Shown: positions 47,830 through 60,080, numbered from the stretch's first letter. The stretch is 64,000 nt of DNA from Procambarus clarkii (GCF_040958095.1 NC_091219.1:26162454-26226453); one strand, 5' to 3'. Made by a program: numbers and translations. The notes: a model not told the origin generated them from the letters alone.

Positions 47830-48985
47830 GCATGATAGGCAAGTAACTGATCTAGCTGCATGATAAGCAAGTAACTGATCTAGCTGCATGATAAGCAAGT
47901 AACTGATCTAGCTAGCTGCATGATAGGCAAGTAACTGATCTAGCTGCATGATAGGCAAGTAACTGATCTAGCTGCATGATAAGCAAGTAACTGATCTAGC
48001 TGCATGATAAGCAAGTAACTGATCTAGCTAGCTGCATGATAGGCAAGTAACTGATCTAGCTGCATGATAGGCAAGTAACTGATCTAGCTGCATGATAGGC
48101 AAGTAACTGATCTAGCCGCATGATAAGCAAGTAACTGATCTAGCTAGCTGCATGATAGGCAAGTAACTGATCTAGCCGCATGATAAGCAAGTAACTGATC
48201 TAGCTAGCTGCATGATAGGCAAGTAACTGATCTAGCCGCATGATAAGCAAGTAACTGATCTAGCTAGCTGCATGATAGGCAAGTAACTGATCTAGCTAGC
48301 TGCATGATAGGCAAGTAACTGATCTAGCTAGCTGCATGATAGGCAAGTAACTGATCTAGCTGCATGATAGGCAAGTAACTGATCTAGCCGCATGATAAGC
48401 AAGTAACTGATCTAGCTAGCTGCATGATAGGCAAGTAACTGATCTAGCCGCATGATAAGCAAGTAACTGATCTAGCCGCATGATAAGCAAGTAACTGATC
48501 TAGCCGCATGATAAGCAAGTAACTGATCTAGCCGCATGATAGGCAAGTAACTGATCTAGCCGCATGATAGGCAAGTAACTGATCTAGCCGCATGATAAGT
48601 AAGTAACTGATCTAGCTTTATGATAAGCAAGTAACTGCTCTAGCTAGCTGCATGATAGGCAAGTAACTGATCTAGCTGCATGATAGGCAAGTAACTGATC
48701 TAGCTTTATGATAAGCAAGTAACTGCTCTAGCTGCATGATAGGCAAGTAACTGACCTAGCTGCATGATAAGCAAGTAACTGATCTAGCTGTATGATAAGC
48801 AAGTAACTGATCTAGCTAGCTGCATGATAGGCAAGTAACTGATCTAGCCGCATGATAAGCAAGTAACTGATCTAGCCGCATGATAAGCAAGTAACTGATC
48901 TAGCTGTATGATAGGCAAGTAACTGATCTAGCCGCATGATAGGCAAGTAACTGACCTAGCTGCATGATGGGCAAGTAACTCAAGC
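47830..48985. repeat. 28/32-bp minisatellite, about 40 copies
   Basis: The unit is GCATGATAAGCAAGTAACTG plus ATCTAGCT (28 bp). Many copies carry an extra TAGC, giving GATCTAGCTAGCTGC (32 bp). Variants alternate between TAAGC/TAGGC and GCTGCAT/GCCGCAT, and blocks of three to five units recur in the same order (for example 48090-48290). It has no spacers, so it is not a CRISPR array. Confidence 0.97.
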
Positions 48986-48989
48986 GGTT

Positions 48990-49560
48990 AATAAGGCTTA
49001 ATTTGGTGCACAGGAGTATTGAATATCAAGCTTTAGAAGGATGATCTTTATATAAAGCACTGCTTTGTTTACTATCAATTCAGAGTTTACTGTACTGAAG
49101 TTGTGAAGAGAGTTAGAGTTTTGGTCTTAAGCTGTATGACTGAACACAGCCTAAACGTAAGGGTTGTTACAGGAAGAATTAATTCGTCTGAGGCATATTA
49201 GACATGGGATCACTTGTTTCCAGAGGGTAGACTTAACAAATATATATGCGAGTTTGATTGGGTTTATATAGAAACTGCCTCGTATGAGCCAATAGGCCTT
49301 CTGCAGTCCTCTTTATTCTTATGAGACGTTAGGCTCACGTGTGGGATATTTTTTTATGAGTATAGACACTATAGAAAACAGGAAAGAGCGTACACTGTAG
49401 CCAAAGGGGGGGGGGTAGGAACACTCCCAGGGGAATCGGGAGACTAGGCTGTTTGTTGTGGTTGGCAGAATGTGATGAACGGAGTGAGTGAGTGATGAAG
49501 AGGGTGAGTGAGTGAGTGTCGTACCATTATCAAGCAGACACCATGCACTTCATGCCATGC
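48990..49560. other. Region between two minus-strand genes
   Basis: Contains a CR1-like LINE tail on the plus strand (about 49270-49330, CTCGTATGAGCCAATAGGCC) and GTGAGTGAGTGA repeats near 49480-49520. Otherwise unassigned. Confidence 0.5.
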
Positions 49561-49581
49561 ACCAATCGTCCGTATTCAGCC

Positions 49582-50864
49582 TTACGACTGCAGCGCCTCC
49601 AGTAACTGATGAGGAGGGTTGCGTTCATCCATCAGAGGGGCGCTTTCAGATTCGGTGCTTGCGGTAGAGGTGGCAGTGGAGACAGTAGAGGTGGTGGTGG
49701 TGGTGGTAGGAGGCGGTGGTGTGGTGGTCGGAGCTGAGGTGGTCGTAGAAGAAGCAGTGGTAGTGTCTTCAGTTGTGGTGTCGGGGAAGGTGGTGAAGTC
49801 CGTAGTGGTGGTGGTGGTGGTGGTAGGTGGGGCCGGAGTGGACTTAAGGCCGTCGATCTCATCCTCCAAGTCCCGTATCTTGGCCTTGACTAAGGGAGGA
49901 CAATTAATAATAAATAAATTTAATGTATTGTAAATTATACTTGACAGATTATAGATTCCCCACAATTATAGGTGAGTCCTCAAGCTTGCCCACACACACA
50001 CCATCAGCTTAGCTCTTAATCTGTAACTACACAATTAATCAATCAATCAATGTTTAATCATAAAGAATATGTGTACAAAGAACGTATAAAATGTTCAGGG
50101 GGAATTGACAAAGTGGAAATATATGAAATGTTCACAAGTAATATTAACAGAACGAGGGGGCATGGGTGGAAGCTGGAAACTCAGATGAGTCACAGAAATG
50201 TTAGGAAGTTTTCTTTTAGCGTGAGAGTAGTAGAAAAATGGAATGCACTTTAGGAGCAGGTTGTGGAAGCAAACTCTATTCATAATTTTAAAACTAGATA
50301 TGATAGGGAAAGGGGACCGGAGTCATTGCTGTAAACAACCGATGGCTAGAAAGGCGGGATCCAAGAGTCAATGCTCGATCCTGCAGGCACAAACAAGTGA
50401 GTACGCACACCCACACACACAGGTCTGAGCGGACACCGTAGGGAATCTTAGTCCAAAGGGCCCGGGTTCGATTCCCAACCGAGGCAGAAACAAATAGGCA
50501 GTTTCTTTTACATGATGCCCCTGTTCACTTAGCAATAAATGGGTACCTGAGAGTTAAACAGCTGCTACGGGCTGCTTCCTGGTGATGTGTGTGTATGTGA
50601 GAGCTCTCTCTCACAAATTTGAACAGAACAAATTTGGTCGGGAGCGTTGAGTACGTTAGGCTACTGACGGTTAGAAAGGCGGGATCCAAGAGTTACACCA
50701 ACTCGATCGTGCAGCCACACACAAAATACACACTCGAGGCCCCGCAACTCACAGGTTAAGTCCATGACGACGACGGCGACGATGAAGCAGGTGAGGGCGA
50801 AGACGAGGAACCCGATGACGCGGAGGAGAATCTTCTCATCCCTGGAGCGGTGACGCCACGCCAT
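49582..50864 (-). CDS. Two-exon gene for a small type II mucin-like membrane protein
   Basis: Exon 1 is 50864-50753 (37 codons plus one base, GTGAGT donor). Exon 2 is 49889-49582 (two bases, 101 codons and a stop, CCCTTAG acceptor). The joined protein has 139 residues. Residues 1-11 are a basic cytoplasmic start (MAWRHRSRDEK). About 12-34 is a transmembrane helix (ILLRVIGFLVFALTCFIVAV). About 38-54 is a short coiled-coil-like stalk (FKAKIRDLEDEIDGLKS). About 55-115 is almost only Thr, Ser and Pro, a likely O-glycosylated ectodomain, and the end is HQLLEALQS. With basic residues before the helix and no signal peptide, it should face outward as type II. The ATG has a good context (AAGATGG); an in-frame ATG lies 23 codons upstream. 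The family is not recognised. Confidence 0.65.
50050..50410 (+). mobile_element. CR1-like LINE 3' fragment
   Basis: Encodes GIDKVEIYEMF, NRTRGHGWKLETQMSHRNVR and FSFSVRVVEKWNAL, then a 3' end with AAAGGCGGGATCCAAGAGTC. It lies in the intron of the mucin-like gene and has the same family ending as 51610-52040. Confidence 0.9.
50412..50660 (+). mobile_element. tRNA-derived SINE
   Basis: GTCTGAGCGGACACC (A-box-like) and GGGTTCGATTCCCAACCGAG (B-box), then the body CATGATGCCCCTGTTCACTT and CTGCTACGGGCTGCTTCCTG. It abuts the LINE tail. Confidence 0.85.
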
Positions 50865-51571
50865 CTTCACTTTCTCTCGACTGTCACCAAGGCAATTGGA
50901 AATCAAATTAAGTTGACTGAGAAATACACACAAAGGGATGAGGCAGCCTCATATGCTTCTTCTCACCGTGTTCGTATATACACACACATCATAAACAAGC
51001 GACTTAAAAACTTATTAACTCAAGGGAAGCTACGCACTAGGGGACACACGTGGAAATTGAGTGCCCAAATGAGCCTTAATTCTGATTGATTAACATATAT
51101 ACATTTTTTTCCTATTACACAGGCACTATTATACGAAAGGTAAACACGGATACTTTTATAACTAAGTACAAATACATAGACATACATAATAATAGTAAAG
51201 AGGCTATAAGGAGACATTCAGACAAATCCACAAAAGTTTCCAATCTTGGTACATATCTATATCCAGAATATCACCAATGTTTACATTGTGACACTTCCAG
51301 GCAATTTGTTCAGGAAAAGTTCTTATACCAGTATTTCTCTTGACATTAATCAACGATCAATCAAGAACATTATGAGTGATGGTGTGGGACGCCAACATAA
51401 CATATACATAACTTACATAATACCTGTACCCAAAGTCTCAGTCGTATGTGTACACAGTTACTCCAACAATTTTTCCTCTTTTCCGTAAGTGTTTTTGTTT
51501 TTGACTCACATACAGTACGCGTTTCACTGTTTGACATTTATCATACATTATACCCCACTTGTGTGCGTGTG

Positions 51572-51604
<33 letters not shown>

Positions 51605-51609
51605 ACTCA

Positions 51610-52250
<641 letters not shown>

Positions 52251-52548
52251 CCTGCACGGATAATTAATGCCGTACATGACAACGCCCTTCCGGGCAGTCT
52301 CTGAGCGGACAATGCTTTACCGCAGCCTGTACACCAATGAGGAAATAACGACTATACACGGCACAACATATGTACACTAATACACATGGCACTCTCTTCA
52401 TAATGCCTTATAAAGTTTAGTTTACGTAAAGCATAAGAGCTTTACTACCCAGGTCGTACTGTACATACGAGCAGCATGAGAACGAAGGCATTAGGCTATT
52501 CTGGTCGAGTTTGAACTGAAATGTGGTCATCAGTCTCACGTTTCTAAG

Positions 52549-52690
52549 GTGTAGGTGTAGTGGTCAATCTAACGTCTTTAAGGTGTAGGTGTAGTGGTCA
52601 ATCTAACGTCTTTAAGGTGTAGGTGTAGTGGTCAATCTAACGTCTTTAAGGTGTAGGTGTAGTGGTCAGTTTCACGTCTCTAAGGTGTGA
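52549..52690. repeat. 36-bp tandem repeat, about four copies
   Basis: TAAGGTGTAGGTGTAGTGGT plus CAATCTAACGTCTT repeats, the last copy diverged. Confidence 0.92.
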
Positions 52691-53390
52691 TGGGTTAGGT
52701 TACATTAGGCTAGGTTACACGCAGTAGGAAATGTTTAGTTTTGAGACTTCTTCTAAAGCCCAGACCTGCGCAGGGCGCCACATGCACATGGGGAACCATC
52801 CGATGTTAGTGATGTTTATTAGTAAAGTATCGTCCGCAATCAACTGCAATTGACGGAGGAGTGGGGGGAGGGGCATGGGGGGGGGATGGGGTCTGTGATT
52901 GACACAGGGTCCGCTCTCTGTGTTGCCATCAAGTCATCGGCACTAGCACATTTTTGTTCAAAGGACGTAAGCAATCATCAAAAGAAGGCACCAAGGCGGA
53001 CTTTTGTTTAAAGTTTGCATCAAATAATGAACCGATTGTATAAACAGGGATTTGTAAGTTATCCGTGTTTTTTGACTCATAAAGTTGTTCAAATTGACGT
53101 TGTATTCTATTCACCCATTGGGTGATCGTAAAGCATTTCAGTAGCCCTCATGCTTGTCTAATTGCTCAAATGGGGGGTAATAGACGTTAATTAAGTTCTA
53201 TCAAACGCTGACGTAATTCATTATACACTCATTAACTCATTCATTATATGATTATCAACGTTTAAACTTGAAAAATGTGAACAGAATTATCCAAATTCGA
53301 GAATTTGAGGATAATTTAATACCAAGATAATTCTGTTGTCGGGGACAGGACGCCTGTATACTTACTGAAGGCTTGGCGAGGTAGGCCAGC
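52691..53390. other. Unassigned region with one possible coding remnant
   Basis: A minus-strand frame ending at 52929 reads WVNRIQRQFEQLYESKN, then LQIPVYTIGSLFDANFKQKS, then FDDCLRPLNKNVLVPMT. It looks protein-like, but I do not recognise it; it may be a transposon remnant. The rest is featureless. Confidence 0.25.
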
Positions 53391-53394
53391 TATA

Positions 53395-53572
53395 CTGACC
53401 TTTCCTCCCCTCGGGATGCGACCCACAATAGTTTGGCCTAACTCCCGGGTATATCTATTAACTGTTAGGTCAACTGAGGCATCGGGTGAAAGGATACGTG
53501 CCCAACCAATACCGTCCTGCCCGAGGATTGAACCAGGGTCCCTCGGTTGTGAGTCGAGGACGAAGATCTTCA
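53395..53572 (-). mobile_element. tRNA-derived SINE (minus)
   Basis: On the minus strand: CTCGACTCACAACCGAGGGA, CCTGGTTCAATCCTCGGG (B-box), then the body up to GGGTCGCATCCCGAGGGGAG. Confidence 0.8.
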
Positions 53573-53649
53573 TGGAACCCAGAGATTATTTTGACTGGTG
53601 GATACCAAGAACTTTGTTGTGATATCACTGTGGGTTTTGAAGCGTTCCA

Positions 53650-54125
53650 GACGGTCTGATAGGCTGCGTTGAGGTGGTATGTGTTCGGATAGGCTACGTT
53701 CAGGTAGTATATACTCTGATAGGCTGCGTTCAAGTGGTATATGCTCTGATAGGCTGCGTTCAAGTGGTATATGCTCTGATAGGCTGCGTTCAGGTGGTAT
53801 ATGCTCTGATAGGCTGCGTTCAGGTTGTATATGCTCGGATAGGCTGCGTTCAGGTGGTATATGCTCTGATAGGCTGCGTTCAGGTGGTATATGCTCTGAT
53901 AGGCTGCGTTCAGGTGGTATATGCTCTGATAGGCTACGTTCAGGTGGTATATACTCTGATAAGCTGCGTTCAGGTTGTATATGCTCGGATAGGCTGCGTT
54001 CAGGTGGTATATGCTCTGATAGGCTGCGTTCAGGTGGTATATGCTCTGATAGGCTGCGTTCAGGTGGTATATGCTCTGATAGGCTGCGTTCAGGTGGTAT
54101 ATGCTCTGATAGGCTGTGTTCAGGT
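53650..54125. repeat. 30-bp minisatellite, about 16 copies
   Basis: Unit GATAGGCTGCGTTCAGGTGG plus TATATGCTCT. Because 30 is a multiple of three, several frames stay open on both strands (plus RLRSGGICSD repeats, minus PPERSLSEHI repeats). No splice or start evidence supports translation. Confidence 0.97.
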
Positions 54126-54374
54126 GGATTTGCTGCGGTCAGCACTTGAGGTAGTTTATGCTCGGGAAGAAGCCTCGACCTATCCAACGTATACCTCGCC
54201 TCACGACCCTTGGTTCGAGGTGCTCCATTTGTCTTGCAAACGTCAACATTCAATCATTTTCGACCGCATTCTTCCCCCATCTGGGCCGTAAGTGGTGGTT
54301 CCGCATTGAAGCATAATCGCACACATTAAGACCGCATGCGTCCGCACGGAAGCACCCTCAGGCTGAGACTGCGG

Positions 54375-54705
54375 GAGGAAGAGGGGGGAGGTGTGGGTGT
54401 TATAGCTCTTGGACCCCGCCTTTCCAGCTGCCGGTTGTTTAGAGTAATCACTCCCAACCTTTCTATCATATCTGCTTGTTAAATTATACATGGGGTTGGC
54501 TAGTAATAATTAATTTTGTCGGTGACAGGCAGCCTCTTGGTATTTATATATGAGCATTTCCTCTTTCTCCATTCTATATCCCTAATTATTTTGTATATGT
54601 CTATCATGTCTCCTCTTTCTCTGGCTCGTATTTCCTTAACGATGAAATCCGGCTCTTTCAGCCTGTCTCTAAATAATAGGCCTAGATCTTCGAGAGTGGG
54701 CATTG
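54375..54705 (-). mobile_element. CR1-like LINE 3' fragment (minus)
   Basis: Minus-strand pieces: RARERGDMIDIYKIIR, then the family 3' end CGGCAGCTGGAAAGGCGGGG. More diverged than the copy at 51610. Confidence 0.7.
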
Positions 54706-54849
54706 TCTCTGCTCATTGTGGTGTAGTGATAGAGTAGCCTGTAGTTTGGGTTCTATTGTTAATACTGAGGTTAACAATTAGCAGGAGAACAGGTTAAGTT
54801 AGTATGACGAGTCGCACTTGGAAGGAGGATACGAGGACGAGGACCCGGA

Positions 54850-55480
54850 CTAGGAGTGAGTGAAGCGACGATACCCTACCACTTGGGCAGCCCGTTCTCC
54901 AAACAAAGATCCAAAAGTGATTCCATGCACCCGCCAAACCCCCTGTTTATGAATGAAAAGCAGTTTACACACGACTCACAACTGCTGACGTTCGAACATA
55001 TCCGGAACAAGTGCTTCACTGACGAATTTTGTTCGAATCACAACGCTGTAAATGCTTCACCCACGTACTACAAATACAAATAATCGCCAACAGAACCTAA
55101 ACACCTAACCTATGCCTATATATACACAATATGCTAATATGTTATAATATTAATTTATAATTGAGAAAATTCCCGTTATGAATGAACAGCATGTTAAAAT
55201 TTATGAATGCGTCTGTGGGGTTGACCGCTGGATGTAATGGACTTGAGTCGAGGACGGGTTGCACTTGGGTCATCGGGGGATCGAACGCCGACCAAGCAGA
55301 GCTCGAACGCCGACCCAGAGCAGCGCCGTAGCTCTGCCGAACAATCTAAGTTCACGGATTAGTTTGTTATTTGTTCACCCTCGGGACAGGTGTTGTGTTC
55401 AACTGCAACATGTATAACGTTCACCTCTTAGGTTATTTGTTCAGCTAGAGAGTCAACACACTTGAATGAGCTGTTCAATA
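54850..55480. other. Unassigned region
   Basis: Includes a GC-rich stretch (55210-55345) with duplicated GCTCGAACGCCGACC, perhaps a SINE remnant. A 75-codon ORF (54856-55083) is unrecognised. Confidence 0.3.
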
Positions 55481-55494
55481 ATAAAGTAGGTACA

Positions 55495-55880
55495 GTGTTA
55501 ATGGTGAACGTGTTCTAATGGTGAACGTGTTCTAATGGTGAACGTGTTCTAATGGCGAACGTGTTCTAATGGTGAACGTGTTCTAATGGTGAACGTGTTC
55601 TAATGGTGAACGTTGTTCTAATGGTAAACGTGTTCTAATAGTGAACATGTTCTAATGGCGAACGTGTTCTAATGGTGAACGTGTTCTAATGGTGAACATG
55701 TTCTAATGGTGAACATGTTCTAATGGTGAACATGTTCTAATGGTGAACGTGTTCTAATGCTGAACGTGTTCTAATGGTGAACGTTGTTCTAATGGTGAAC
55801 GTGTTCTAATGGTGAACGTGTTCTAATGGTGAACGTGTTCTAATGATGAACATGTTCTAATGGTGAACGTGTTCTAATGC
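55495..55880. repeat. 17-bp minisatellite, about 22 copies
   Basis: Unit AATGGTGAACGTGTTCT with CG/CA and GG/GC variants and two 18-bp copies (GAACGTTG). Confidence 0.96.
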
Positions 55881-56159
55881 GTGCTTTTCACTGCCCAAAA
55901 ACTGTTCACCAATAACAATGGAACAGGTGATGACCGACAAGGTAGGCCTATAATGTGTCACTTAAAAATTCCAGGTTCTAATATTTTTTTCAACGTGAAC
56001 GATATTCAACCTACAGCACAAAGTGTTCACAGAAAAAAAAGTATTTGTTCACCTAGAGTGATGAACTTTCCTTCAGTGTTCACCACTTAGTACATTTCCT
56101 ACGTGTGTACGAATCACATTGAACGGCACTTATTCACTTTTCCATTTAACTGGTTATTC

Positions 56160-56370
56160 ATTTAGTCGTCTCGGTACAGTTATGGCTTCGCAGCTTGCAG
56201 AGTCGGTGCTCGATTCCCGATTGTCCCAGCGACTGGGCACCGTCCCTTCCAAGTAGCTACACAGTAATGAACACCGATGTGATTGAACATATGAATCGCA
56301 CTCGAAGAAAGGACATTGGGGTGTAAAAGTTCCAAGTAGCACGGGCTATGGTGAGCCCGCAGTAGAGTAA
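56160..56370. repeat. Interspersed repeat fragments
   Basis: GTGCTCGATTCCCGATTGTC resembles a B-box, followed by AGTAGCACGGGCTATGGTGA and GCCCGCAGTAGAG. The latter is the reverse complement of the repeated unit at 57932-58092. Confidence 0.5.
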
Positions 56371-56829
56371 AATGATGTTTAGGGAGAGAACTAACCCGCA
56401 ACACCACGATTTGGAGCAAGGAGCTGCCTCCATGATGGCTGGGCTATGACTGGGGGGCTCCAGGCAGGCACTCCTTCTCTCCCTCCCTCCCTCCCTCCCT
56501 CTCTACCACCTTCTCTCACTCCCTCCACAACAGGTGGACGGTTAGTTCAATGTCGGCTGCCAATGGGGATAACGTCCACTTACACTAACATGAGAAGAAA
56601 GACCCGCTATCTCCCTCAGATTCTCCAACAATCTCTAATGCTTGCTGTGCCTAGCCTGTGTGGGGGCAAGCTGGTGGGGGAGGAGGCACCCAGGAGATGC
56701 CAGGACTAGGGGAAAGACACCCAGATGCTAGGACTAGGGAAGGCTCTCAGGAGACGGTAACAAGCACCACTTTGAAAGATGGTACAAGTTTTATAAGGTC
56801 AAGTGCCCTGAAGTTTTCGTCGACGTGGA

Positions 56830-57078
56830 GGGCCGGTCGGCCGAGCGGACAGCACGCGGGACTTGTGATCCTGTGGTCCTGGGTTCGATCCCAGGCGCCG
56901 GCGAGAAACAATGGGCAGAGTTTCTTTCACCCTATGCCCCTGTTACCTAGCAGTAAATTAGGTACCTGGGTGTTAGTCAGCTGTCACGGGCTGCTTCCTG
57001 GGGGTGGAGGCCTGGTCGAGGACCGGGCCGCGGGGACACTAAAGCCCCGAAATCATCTCAAGATAACCTCAAGAGACG
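56830..57078 (+). mobile_element. tRNA-derived SINE, well preserved
   Basis: The tRNA-like head GGCCGAGCGGACAGCACGCG, then GGACTTGTGATCC and GGTTCGATCCCAGGCGCCGG, has recognisable A- and B-boxes and a foldable anticodon arm. The body CCCTATGCCCCTGTTACCTA, GGGTGTTAGTCAGCTGTCAC, then the GC-rich tail GTCGAGGACCGGGCCGCGGG and TCTCAAGATAACCTCAAGA follow. This is the best SINE copy here, so it is probably the youngest. Confidence 0.92.
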
Positions 57079-57714
57079 TTTCCTTAGCTGACGTTTTATA
57101 GTGTATTATCACCTCCAACTGTGTATTTTAAGTCTGACCACCAGCGAATGCTTCTCCAATCACTTTGGGGCATAAGGTAATTAGGTCTATGTTTTGATTA
57201 GGTGGTAAGAAGACTACCGACCTCCTTATTAAAAACAGCCCGAAGCCGACGGAGAACTCTTTACAGTAGTCAAGCGTGGTATACATGTACTCCTGCCCCC
57301 ATGAAGGATGTAACCTTCAAGCTAAGTACATAGGTATGACGTCGACCAAGCTGACGAGGCGTTCGACCTGTCATCTTCAATCAGGTGCTCCCCCCCCCCC
57401 CAGGAATCACATGAGACAAGCCCATGACATCACCCTAACAAGAGAAATGTTGAATCCAAACACTTGTATATAATAGATAAAACCCAAGAATTAAGAAGAT
57501 TACAAATTCTTGAAGCCATTCGTATAAAAATAGAACAACCTGGCATGAATACCCAAATTACGGAACTATTCACTCTACCCACCATGAGAGTAAGAATACG
57601 AGCAGAGCGTGAAGATGCCCAACATAGAAGACACTGCCCAACATGCTACGCTCACTATTTATTTATGCATATACAAGAATGTACATAAGGAATGTGAGGA
57701 TACAATTATGGTAA

Positions 57715-57765
57715 TTACAGTCTTGTAAAGCCACTAGCACGCGCAGCGTTTCGGGCAGAACTACA
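57715..57765 (-). mobile_element. Short element with CCCGAAACGC tail module (minus)
   Basis: On the minus strand: CTGCCCGAAACGCTGCGCGT, then GCTAGTGGCTTTACAAGACTG. Confidence 0.65.
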
Positions 57766-57931
57766 TAAGAACATTAACATAAGAACATTAACGTACACTA
57801 CACCTGATTATTCTTTGTACCCTTTTTTCGCTTTATTCTTTACCCCTTTACGTCTCATTCTTCATCTATTTATATTTATATGTATATGTCTCCCTCAACG
57901 GTATAAATCAAATAAGCCCAGTTATAACCCC

Positions 57932-58092
57932 ACTCCTGTGCCAGGTAAGTCCACTACGGGCTCACCATAGCCCGTGCTACTAGCCCCGCTCCTGTGCCAG
58001 GTAAGTTACGGGCTCACCATAGCCCGTGCTACTTGCCCAGCTCCTGTGCCAGGTAAGTCCACTACGGGCTCACCATAGCCCGTGCTACTTGT
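57932..58092. repeat. 55-bp tandem repeat, three copies
   Basis: CTCCTGTGCCAGGTAAGT and GGGCTCACCATAGCCCGTGC recur at a spacing of about 52-56 bp. Confidence 0.9.
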
Positions 58093-58239
58093 AACCTTTT
58101 GTTCCCAGTAGCTGATTCTAAAAACAACAACAACAACAACGTACAGTCCCATCACTTGAGAATGAACCATATAGGTTCGAAACGTTGTGCACATTTATAA
58201 TAAAGTGTAACACATTCTACAGCTATTTATTCTTTTAGT

Positions 58240-59030
58240 TTACCTAGAACAAAGATGACATTTGGAGAGATCCTCTTCCACTTAAACCAAGATTCAAGAG
58301 TACTAATGAGAAAGATCGAAGCCCTTAACTAGAAATACTTATTGAAACATGACTAAATAAAAATACCCCCCCCAGGTCGAATTATTGCCCCCCCCCACTC
58401 CCCCCCTCCAGGATGCACCCCCACAACAGTTGACTGAGTACCTATTTACTGCTGGGTGAACAGAGGAAGTAGGGTGAATAGTCCCGTTGGAGAACGGCCT
58501 GAATCCCCATTGCAGCATCCCTACAATGGGATCTGCATTAGGGATTCCTCCTTAACCACCACCCCCCACGCCCTCCCTAACCCCCCCCCCCTCCCCTCCC
58601 TCTGTAAGACTTGCATGCACGATATGACCTCCCAATTGCAGCCATTCTCGCCCCCCGTTCGCTACATTCGACCCTAAGGACTCACAACATAAGGACTAAA
58701 CTTCCCCGGGGAAAATTTTGCTTGCCTCCAGCAGGCAATAACCTACATCATTTTTGTTATCACAGTATAATGTTTTAAAGCATGTACAGTTTGCAAGTAC
58801 TGCGCAGGAGCTCTTAAGATGAACAAGATCCGCCATTTGCGTGTCCTTCCCAGCAATGGGTGAGGATTCTTAAATATTAAGGTGATAGAGTCGTCATTTC
58901 TCTCTTGTGTTTGTTGACATAAAAATGACAAAAAAATGTGGATAAACATATTAGTGCTCTTTACCGGCCTGTGTTTATGTTGGCATAAACGTACATATCT
59001 TTGTTGTTAAGCGTCGCCAAAATACCAACA
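58240..59030. other. Unassigned region with C-rich runs
   Basis: Several long C-runs (58365-58600). No gene or known element recognised. Confidence 0.4.
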
Positions 59031-59034
59031 AGGC

Positions 59035-59140
59035 ATGCCAAATAGAAATGGAAATAGAAATTTGGGGGGTAGAAATAGCCTAAGCTACTCTATCCCTTTG
59101 AGATGTATTTATTGCTTATCTCAATAAACATACTTGAATG
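59035..59140 (+). mobile_element. LINE 3' tail
   Basis: GAAATAGCCTAAGCTACTCT, then CTCAATAAACATACTTGAAT. Related to the tail at 27720. Confidence 0.5.
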
Positions 59141-60080
59141 CCAAATAGGCAACATAAAAGAGCAGGAGGTAATGGAGCACAATAAAGAGGGAATAAACAC
59201 CAGAGCTATGGAAGAAGGCAAGGCATATAAGCGCCAGAAGAGTGGGGGGGGGGGGGGGACGATAAAGAGATGTAACTGATGCTCCGTCCAAGGTCACGAA
59301 ACAAAAGCAGCTCGATCCTGAGTCATGCTAGAGGAAAGGCGCCACGGAAGGGCCAAAAGTGACCAGGATAAACAAACGGGTTGGAAGAGAACCAACAGAA
59401 AATGACAAGGAAGTCTGTGAGGGGCTCAATGAGAGGCTATATACCGGAAGGTGTTCACGACTGAGCCCAAATTGTTACACTTGGTCCAGCTTACCAGTCC
59501 GGTCTGTGAACCGAAATGGCACACAGAATCCAGCCTCTTCATTTGCCACTCATTTAGCCAGAAATGTACAAACCCACCTAACCAATCGAGGCCGAATCAT
59601 AGAAAACTGTGTTTTTTAATAATCCGCCGCATTTTTAGCGGTAACTATGGAATTACTATCTGCTCCATGCAGGGGGCAAAACTTTCTGAAAGCGTCTGAT
59701 ATATTGGTACAATATTTTACCATTTTGTACGGAGAAAGAGAACAACATGCCTGAAAGCACTCTTAAACAAATGACGGGGCGGCGCTGCATGCCAACAAAA
59801 TTGGCTTGCGTGCCATATTTGGCACGCGTGCCATAGGTTCACCGCCCTTGACCATCTCCCCCTCTTCTCCGCCAACAACCATCAACACTGACGGACTGTA
59901 AACAGCGCCAGTGTAAGGGCGTCATTTGTCGGGCATTAATTTGCAGAACTTTAATGAAGGATTTTCTCTGCTTTCATCTTGTAGTTCTTCCTTCATCTTA
60001 CCCTGTACGTTTATACGTGTTTTCATTCATTTCTTCATGTTGTAATCATGTGTTCGTCCGTCCCCTGAACTCAGTCATGT
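59141..60080. other. Unassigned region
   Basis: Holds a G-run near 59245 and the perfect inverted motif TGGCACGC/GCGTGCCA (about 59805-59832). Nothing recognisable. Confidence 0.35.

Larger units (their letters stand above)
57200..58235 (+). mobile_element. Penelope-like element, 3' part with GIY-YIG domain (fossil)
   Basis: The frame reads VYMYSCPHEGCNLQAKYIGM, then RRSTCHLQSGAP, HMRQAHDITLTREML and RRLQILEAIRIKIEQPGMN, ending LFTLPTMRVRIRAER. This is the C-terminal GIY-YIG endonuclease typical of Penelope-like retroelements. A terminal region near 58150-58200 (CACTTGAGAATGAACCATAT, AGGTTCGAAACGTTGTGC) matches the usual end of such elements, from memory. The copy is 5'-truncated and broken. 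Two other repeats lie inside it (57715-57765 and 57932-58092). Confidence 0.8.

Noticed and set aside
47830-48985. CRISPR-like array
   Set aside because: Units are contiguous with no unique spacers, there are no cas genes, and the context is eukaryotic. It is a minisatellite.
49619-49933. Val/Gly-rich plus-strand ORF
   Set aside because: It is antisense to the Thr-rich exon of the mucin-like gene.
56830-56905. Functional tRNA gene
   Set aside because: The head continues into the shared SINE body, and the acceptor stem is imperfect.
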